Of a stretch of DNA of 64,000 bases, positions 58,627-64,000 are shown piece after piece. The position numbers were made by a program, and so were the translations under genes. Origin of the DNA: Nitrosomonas sp. (lineage in GTDB: Bacteria > Pseudomonadota > Gammaproteobacteria > Burkholderiales > Nitrosomonadaceae); assembly GCA_019635215.1 (NCBI GenBank), contig JAHBZZ010000003.1:62001-126000 (forward strand), written 5' to 3'. Under the pieces are notes generated by a model, which was given only the letters and a program-made list of their open reading frames with translations, did no database searches and had not been told where the DNA came from. Position 1 is the first letter of the stretch, and every line of letters starts with the position of its first letter.

Positions 58627-60074
58627 AAGCCAAAAAGCCCCTGTAGTTGTCCAGACTCATCTGAAGGCATTGAAGGTAAAGCTGTCCACTGTGTTTCATC
58701 CAAAGACGGTGCGCCATCCAGATTTAGAATCTGACTAAAAGAAAGGAATGAATCCTTAGAGCTTTTCTCTGAGAACAAATCTTCTTCATCAATAGATGAT
58801 AGCCAGGCAGCGATAAATCTGAAGTGATTCATGACCTGCTGATTGTTCTCCTGTCGTTTTATCCAGCCTAGATTGCTATGGCTAAAATCAGACTTTTTAA
58901 AGCCAGGGCCATAGCTAAAAAACCAGCTCGGCGTTATGGACATAAACCAGTTACCATCAAAATTCAGAAAATCCGCCGAGAACGATAGATGTTTCTGCAT
59001 GTAAACTTTGGACGAATCCTTCTTGTTGTATTGCCTTACGAAAACGGAGCGCTTAGCTTTTTTCTCTCCCTGCCACACTTCTTTTCTCTGATCCAGAGCG
59101 TCTTCACGAGGCAGAAATACAAACTCCTTTTCATCATTTTCCCAATGTACGCGCTCTTGGAACAGTCGATGCTGTAAGGAGAAGCGCAATAAAGACTTGA
59201 ATACGCGCTCATAATCTTCTCCGATCATGTAAAAATCTTGACTCCGATGTTCCTCCGCAGTTCCGTCTTCGATCAGATGCCGGTATGGGTTGTTGTTGTC
59301 GGTTAAGTCAAAAAAAGTGATCAGAGAACGACCATGAACAACATAAGTAGAAGGAATGCGTACCTGCATATCCTGATTGAACTCGCGGATTGTCTCGCGC
59401 CATCGCCCCTCTCTTCTTTTCCCATGATGCTCTACAAGATCACTATTTAGCTGCGCAATATATAGATATTCAGAAAAACCAATGGCGATCAGGTTGCTCG
59501 TTATTGTTTCTGGTGGATTTAGGGGTGGATCAATATCTTCATCCGCCAAGCCGATCGGAATACCGCGCAAGTAAGCCTTCAGATGATTGATCGTTGCTTG
59601 CAGGCTATGTGGTGAAGCATCCGCCGCCTTAGCACAAAGCTCCTGATAATCCCAAATATCCTTATTGGCAGAGAATTGGATTTTTTCTTGGCATACCGAA
59701 TCAATAGCCGATTGGGAGTAGCTGCCTTGCTTGGTAGATAGTATATAGACAACCAAGCGGCCATAACTCTGGTGCAGATTATGGTTTACAAATTTCTCGA
59801 TGGTGTGTTTGATCTTTCCAATATCAGCGGTAGCTGTGACCTGAACAGCAATGCGAGCGGTGTCATCGGCCAAGTCTATACCAGGGAAATTGGCCTGTTC
59901 AGCATTTAGGTTATGCAGATCGGGCCAGCCGCACAATTCACGCAAAAGGCCACAGATGATGTTTTCTGCCACTTTATGGGAATCAAAATTCCCCATGGCA
60001 CTGGAAGCTTCAATTTCATTGCGAAACTGGGAAATCAGCTCACGAAACTCATTCTGCAAGTCAAGAATTTTCAT
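58623..60074 (-). CDS. SMEK-like effector domain fused to an APAZ-like domain (pAgo partner)
   Basis: 483 residues from ATG 60074 (AAGG 9 nt upstream); a longer frame to 60161 lacks a ribosome site. Residues 1 to about 170 look like a SMEK domain: NFDSHKVAENIICGLLREL, then NFPGIDLADDTARIAVQVTA and KIKHTIEKF. The GID...QVT block has the look of a PD-(D/E)xK nuclease core (D67, Q78) although the usual lysine is T80. Residues about 185-483 resemble APAZ, the domain that pairs with short pAgos: FYMIGEDYERVFKSLLRFSL, MQKHLSFSADFLNFDGNWFM, SITPSWFFSYG and GWIKRQENN. The pairing with the Argonaute gene (4-bp overlap) is the strongest support. Both domain names are from memory of the families, without a profile search. 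Confidence 0.72.
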   Translation of the reverse strand: MKILDLQNEFRELISQFRNEIEASSAMGNFDSHKVAENIICGLLRELCGWPDLHNLNAEQANFPGIDLADDTARIAVQVTATADIGKIKHTIEKFVNHNLHQSYGRLVVYILSTKQGSYSQSAIDSVCQEKIQFSANKDIWDYQELCAKAADASPHSLQATINHLKAYLRGIPIGLADEDIDPPLNPPETITSNLIAIGFSEYLYIAQLNSDLVEHHGKRREGRWRETIREFNQDMQVRIPSTYVVHGRSLITFFDLTDNNNPYRHLIEDGTAEEHRSQDFYMIGEDYERVFKSLLRFSLQHRLFQERVHWENDEKEFVFLPREDALDQRKEVWQGEKKAKRSVFVRQYNKKDSSKVYMQKHLSFSADFLNFDGNWFMSITPSWFFSYGPGFKKSDFSHSNLGWIKRQENNQQVMNHFRFIAAWLSSIDEEDLFSEKSSKDSFLSFSQILNLDGAPSLDETQWTALPSMPSDESGQLQGLFGL

Positions 60075-60198
60075 ATGATAAAACCTTATTCCGGGCAGCC
60101 CTGCATTCCATCCGCTCTTTCCTGCCCACCGTGTTTTCGGTACAGAAATGTTTGATGACACAAAAATAAATTACTCGGCTGACGATAAGCCTTTAGGG

Positions 60199-61539
60199 TC
60201 ATGTTTCTACCTTAGTTTCAACAAGCCGACCGGAGAAGGCTTTTTTCAGGATAGACTGGCGTAGGATTTCAGCTCGCGCTAGTTCGCTGGCTATTTCCCC
60301 ATTCAATTTCTGCATCTGGGTTTCTTGTTGCTCAACTATCTTGGAGATTTTTTCTGTTTCCTTCGCGCCACAAAGAGGAAAAGCAATACTTTTGATACGG
60401 TTTTGCCCAATGTTTCTCATGGACTCCTGATTTCCTGAGGAACGACTCATAATTTCGTTACGGCCTATTGGACTTCGAAGCCAATAGAGAAAATACTCTT
60501 GCAACAAGCTGGAAAATTCTATCCTCAAGGTTTTATCACTGAGCATTATCCTTTTCGTAACATTCTTAGCGATAACACAAGCACCTACGAGTTCTATCGT
60601 ATTTGCCCTGCTGAGAAGAAAGTCCCCTTTCCTAATAAAATAGCTCTCGTTTATCTTGCCTAGATCATTGCAGGTTTTGCTTTCTGATTCATCGTATTCG
60701 CCCCATGTTACAGCGCTTACTTTTGCCACGCCTATTTCTTCTTCCGAAGGCTCACGTTCATCACACTTAAAGCTCTTCCCTGCATCAATTCCCAATATAA
60801 AAGAACCCAATCGGGCATATTTCCATTCTGGTGGAATCCGAGGAAGGCCGAACAACTCTTCTTTGGTAATTTCGCTCTTGCAATGAAATTGCTCGGGAAT
60901 TTCCAGCTTGTCGACGTTTTCCTTGCGCCATTGTTCGGTGAGTTTACCTTCGAAGGCATGTTTGAGCACGGCCTGACGGTAGACTTTGAGTTGTTCGCGG
61001 GCGGTTTTTAGGGATTCTATGCCTTTGTCCAGTTCGGAGAATAGGGTTTCGATTTTGGCAACGATGCTGTGTTGTTCGTTAATGGGTGGTAATGGAAACT
61101 TATTTTTCTTTAGAAACGAATAATGACGAGAATATCCTCGATCAGGCAACCGCAAAGACTTGCAGGCATAAAATGCGTATTTCTCAACAACATTATTTCT
61201 TGGAACAAGAACCTTTATCTCATCGGCGCCAGGTGCAAACGGAAATGAAATGTACTTGAAGCACTTGGTGTGGTCACCAAACACTATGGCAGAACGCGAA
61301 ATATGCAAAACCTTGTCTAAATCGTTGGTGTAACCACCAATCAAGTTAGCGCCCTGATCAATCACCGGGTACTCACCTGACTGTTCATATTCCTTCTGTG
61401 GAATTTTCAATCCTGTTAAAGGAAGGTTTTCAAAAGCCTCCTCAAAGTCTACATATACCCAATGATTAGGGATAGGAGGTGATTCTGGCATCCAGTCTTC
61501 TGTGGCAGATTCAGATTTCATCGCATCAGAACTCATCAC
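60199..61539 (-). CDS. hsdS: Type I restriction-modification specificity subunit
   Basis: 446 residues with two target-recognition domains. TRD1 covers about 20-155 (VYVDFEEAFENLPLTGL; FPLPPINEQHSIVAKIETLF follows as the first conserved helix); TRD2 covers about 235-400 (EWKYARLGSFILGIDAGKSF; later SIAFPLCGAKETEKISKIVE). The helices after each TRD are the spacer that sets the gap of the bipartite site. Its ATG overlaps the hsdR stop by 4 bp. The recognition sequence cannot be read from the protein. Confidence 0.94.
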   Translation of the reverse strand: MMSSDAMKSESATEDWMPESPPIPNHWVYVDFEEAFENLPLTGLKIPQKEYEQSGEYPVIDQGANLIGGYTNDLDKVLHISRSAIVFGDHTKCFKYISFPFAPGADEIKVLVPRNNVVEKYAFYACKSLRLPDRGYSRHYSFLKKNKFPLPPINEQHSIVAKIETLFSELDKGIESLKTAREQLKVYRQAVLKHAFEGKLTEQWRKENVDKLEIPEQFHCKSEITKEELFGLPRIPPEWKYARLGSFILGIDAGKSFKCDEREPSEEEIGVAKVSAVTWGEYDESESKTCNDLGKINESYFIRKGDFLLSRANTIELVGACVIAKNVTKRIMLSDKTLRIEFSSLLQEYFLYWLRSPIGRNEIMSRSSGNQESMRNIGQNRIKSIAFPLCGAKETEKISKIVEQQETQMQKLNGEIASELARAEILRQSILKKAFSGRLVETKVET

Positions 61540-64000
61540 GCCATCAACTCCCGATTCAATTCCTCAATCACTTCATCCATCTGATCACCAAACAATTGAT
61601 ACATTTTTCCCATACCACCCTGACCATCAAAGGGTGCCATTTCCAAGTCGTTCCGCTCCATATGAAAAGAACTGATAATGTGGTCGCGGATCATATGCAG
61701 CCAAGCCATTTGTGCTTCATTGAATTTTTCTCCGGCGCCGCTGTGGTGTTGCATGATCCAGCTTTGGAAGTTGCGGCGCACGGTATTGTTGTAGGTGGAA
61801 AGGGTGTTGTCCAATCCGGTGACGCGACGGATCAGCGCCACCAGCGCGGTAAGGTCGCTGATGGGGTTGTCGCCCTGATACTTTTCCAGGTGGGCGTAGG
61901 CTTGCCAGACGCGCAGCGGGGCCAGCTTGGGCCGGTCTTGCCGCAGGCGATCCAGCAGGGTTTTGATCATGTCGTAACTGACCTCGGCGCGACGGGCCGG
62001 GGTTTGAAAGTAAATGGTCAGAGCGTCTATGTCGTTTTGCTGTTCACGCAGGTAGTCGGCAAATTCCTGAGTGAGTGTCTTGGCGTTTTCGGTGGTGTCG
62101 CCGTCCCATTCGGCGCGGGTCACGCTGTCCAGGTCGTCGTGAACGATGGTCTGTTCCTTGTCGCGGCGGATGCTGTCAATCAGTTCCACCAATTCGCCGG
62201 TAAACACATTGGCGGCCTGCCCTACCAGTAGGTCGCGCGCTTGGTCGCGGGCGCTATCGCCGGGGTTGGTGCCTTCGGGTTGCTGGGCAATCTGTAGGGC
62301 TTTTTGCTCGACGGTATCGGGGTTGATGGCATTGAGCAGTTCGCCGACGATCAGCAGCAGCGGTTTGCCGCCGGCTTTTTCGCTGATGCGGGCGCGGTCT
62401 TTGTCGTCGAGCTGTCTGTCCAGCCGCGCCAGGCGGCCGGCGAGCGAACTGACGGTGTCTTCATCGCGCACGCCCATCATTACACCCATGGCCAGTTCCT
62501 TGAGGGAGACGCCGGGTTTGGTAATCAGCGGCTGGCTGGCGGTTTTCAGGGATTTGGTGACGCCGATAGCATCCACAATCACGTAATGGGTTTTGGCGCT
62601 GGTGGCGGACGGGGTGACTTTTTTCAGGCTGTCGGCATCCAGAGTGCGGGTGCCCCGGCCTTTCATTTGTTCGAAGTAGTTGCGGCTTTTGACATCGCGC
62701 ATAAACAGCAGGCATTCCAGCGGGCGCACGTCGGTGCCAGTGGCGATCATATCCACCGTTACGGCAATGCGCGGGTGGTAGTCGTTGCGGAATTGGGCGA
62801 GCACGGATTTGGGGTCTTCTTCGATTTTGTAAGTGATCTTTTTGCAGAACTGGTTGCCCTCACCGAACTCTTCGCGCACGGTATTGATAATGTCGTCGGC
62901 GTGGCTGTCGGTTTTGGCGAAGATCAGGGTTTTGGGCACTTCCTGGCGGCCGGGGAATATCTCCGGCAGTTTTTCCTTAAAGGTGCGGATGACAGTACGA
63001 ATCTGGTCCGGGTTGACGATATCCCGGTCGAGTTGTTTGGCGGTGTAGGTTTCGTCTTCGTCCTGGATTTCCCAGCGTTTTTTGCGGGTGAGGCGTTCGC
63101 GCTTTTCCACCTGTTGTTTGGCGGTAAGAATGTCGCCCTGTTTGGTTTTTTCGGTTTCGATCACATAGATTTCGTTACCCACGTTAACGCCGTCGGCCAC
63201 GGCTTTTTCGTGGTCGTATTCGCTGACCACGTTCTTTTTGAAGAAGCCGTAGGTGCGGTTGTCCGGGGTGGCGGTGAGGCCGACCAGGTAGGCGTCGAAG
63301 TATTCAATCACCTGCCGCCACAGGTTGTAGATGGAGCGGTGGCATTCGTCGATGACGATAAAGTCGAAAAATTCCAGTGGGATTTTTTCGTTATACACCA
63401 CCGGCAGGGGTTCTTTTCGCAGAGGGGCACGCTCTGCCGGGTTGTCTTCCTCGGTGGCTTCGTCCAGCTCCTCGCCTTTGAGCAGGGAGTACATGCGCTG
63501 AATGGTGCTGATGCTGACCTGGGTGTCTGTGGCGACAAAGGACGATTTGAGCCGCTGCACGGTGTACAGCTCGGTGAACTTGCGGTTGTCGTCATTAGGC
63601 AGGAAGGACATGAATTCCTGCTCCGCCTGTTCGCCGAGGTTTTTGGTATCCACCAGAAACAGGATGCGCTTGGCGCCGGCGTGTTTCAGCAGGCGGTAGG
63701 TGGCGGTAATCGCAGTAAAGGTTTTGCCGGAGCCGGTGGCCATTTGCACCAGGGCGCGGGGTTTGTCCTGTTTGAAGGACGCTTCCAGGTTGGTGATGGC
63801 GGTGATCTGGCAGTCGCGCAGGCCGGAGGTATCCAGCGGTGGCATCTGTTGCAGGCGGGCGCGCAGGGTTTGCGGTTGGGCCAGCCATTCGGCCAGGGTT
63901 TCCGGGCGGTGGAAGTTGAAAATTTCGCGGGAGCGGGGTACCGGGTCGCGACCATCGGTAAAGCGGGTAATGATGCCAGTGCTTTCGTACACGAAGCGCA
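61536..64000 (-). CDS. hsdR: Type I restriction enzyme, R subunit (5' end outside window)
   Basis: The frame is open to the window edge, giving at least 820 residues (first in-frame GTG 63992). The SF2 helicase/translocase core has ALVQMATGSGKTFTAIT (Walker A), VIDECHRSIYNLW (DECH), GLTATPDNRT and the late MKGRGTRTLD. The C-terminal HsdR domain follows. The N-terminal nuclease part (RecB-type PD-ExK), about 200-250 residues, is missing at the edge. It is the first gene seen of the operon hsdR-hsdS-effector-pAgo-zeta-antitoxin-AlbA-hsdM. Confidence 0.96.
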   Translation of the reverse strand, partial: RFVYESTGIITRFTDGRDPVPRSREIFNFHRPETLAEWLAQPQTLRARLQQMPPLDTSGLRDCQITAITNLEASFKQDKPRALVQMATGSGKTFTAITATYRLLKHAGAKRILFLVDTKNLGEQAEQEFMSFLPNDDNRKFTELYTVQRLKSSFVATDTQVSISTIQRMYSLLKGEELDEATEEDNPAERAPLRKEPLPVVYNEKIPLEFFDFIVIDECHRSIYNLWRQVIEYFDAYLVGLTATPDNRTYGFFKKNVVSEYDHEKAVADGVNVGNEIYVIETEKTKQGDILTAKQQVEKRERLTRKKRWEIQDEDETYTAKQLDRDIVNPDQIRTVIRTFKEKLPEIFPGRQEVPKTLIFAKTDSHADDIINTVREEFGEGNQFCKKITYKIEEDPKSVLAQFRNDYHPRIAVTVDMIATGTDVRPLECLLFMRDVKSRNYFEQMKGRGTRTLDADSLKKVTPSATSAKTHYVIVDAIGVTKSLKTASQPLITKPGVSLKELAMGVMMGVRDEDTVSSLAGRLARLDRQLDDKDRARISEKAGGKPLLLIVGELLNAINPDTVEQKALQIAQQPEGTNPGDSARDQARDLLVGQAANVFTGELVELIDSIRRDKEQTIVHDDLDSVTRAEWDGDTTENAKTLTQEFADYLREQQNDIDALTIYFQTPARRAEVSYDMIKTLLDRLRQDRPKLAPLRVWQAYAHLEKYQGDNPISDLTALVALIRRVTGLDNTLSTYNNTVRRNFQSWIMQHHSGAGEKFNEAQMAWLHMIRDHIISSFHMERNDLEMAPFDGQGGMGKMYQLFGDQMDEVIEELNRELMA

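Overview
The window looks like a chromosome segment of a betaproteobacterium, most probably a Nitrosomonas-like ammonia oxidiser (Nitrosomonadaceae). This rests on the overall look of the proteins, the pyrG/eno/ftsB gene order, a Mrp antiporter operon with fused A and B subunits, and a TIGR04073-type 'exosortase-associated' protein. No ammonia-oxidation gene lies in the window, so the genus is an inference.

Positions 1-36.3 kb are mostly core genome. They hold the end of an allophanate hydrolase gene and bioB; an AGCS sodium/amino-acid symporter; the mrpAB-C-D-E-F-G cation/proton antiporter operon (minus strand); an AI-2E-type permease; htpX; ftsB-eno-pyrG; a fructosamine-kinase-family gene and argH; murA; a membrane metallophosphoesterase; ridA-recG; ubiC-ubiA-ubiD; an orphan ketosynthase/acyl-carrier-protein pair; a histidine phosphatase; selO; gluQ; and an FAD oxidoreductase. 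Two small palindromic elements (23980-24110 and 32251-32391) share an internal core but have different terminal inverted repeats.

Positions 36.7-49.1 kb start at a tRNA-Ser(UGA) and are accessory in character. An FkbH-like protein, an acyl carrier protein and an AAC(3)-type acetyltransferase form a three-gene plus-strand module. Facing them are a MaoC-SDR fusion, a polysaccharide deacetylase and a Slp-type lipoprotein. After fhs and ogt comes an MBOAT O-acyltransferase with an SGNH/AlgX-like partner, bracketed by two remnants of the same IS630-type transposase gene. Together these suggest carbohydrate acylation or envelope modification.

Positions 49.2-53.2 kb are a graveyard of mobile DNA: an IS630 remnant, an IS982-type element with a frameshifted transposase, and an IS21 element (istA and istB both frameshifted) inserted in the 3' end of the IS982 transposase. 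A probable tyrosine-recombinase C-terminal remnant follows.

Positions 53.2-64 kb are a defence island read from the minus strand as one tightly packed operon: hsdR (cut by the window edge), hsdS, an effector gene with a SMEK-like N-terminus and an APAZ-like C-terminus, a short prokaryotic Argonaute (MID-PIWI), a fragment of an AlbA-type gene, a zeta-toxin-like kinase, a small putative antitoxin, an AlbA_2/HATPase protein, and hsdM. The Argonaute and its partner overlap by 4 bp and sit inside a type I restriction-modification operon. The PIWI fold lacks the first catalytic aspartate, as in other short pAgos, so the SMEK-like domain is the likely effector. This SMEK-APAZ/short-pAgo pair is the most interesting object in the window.
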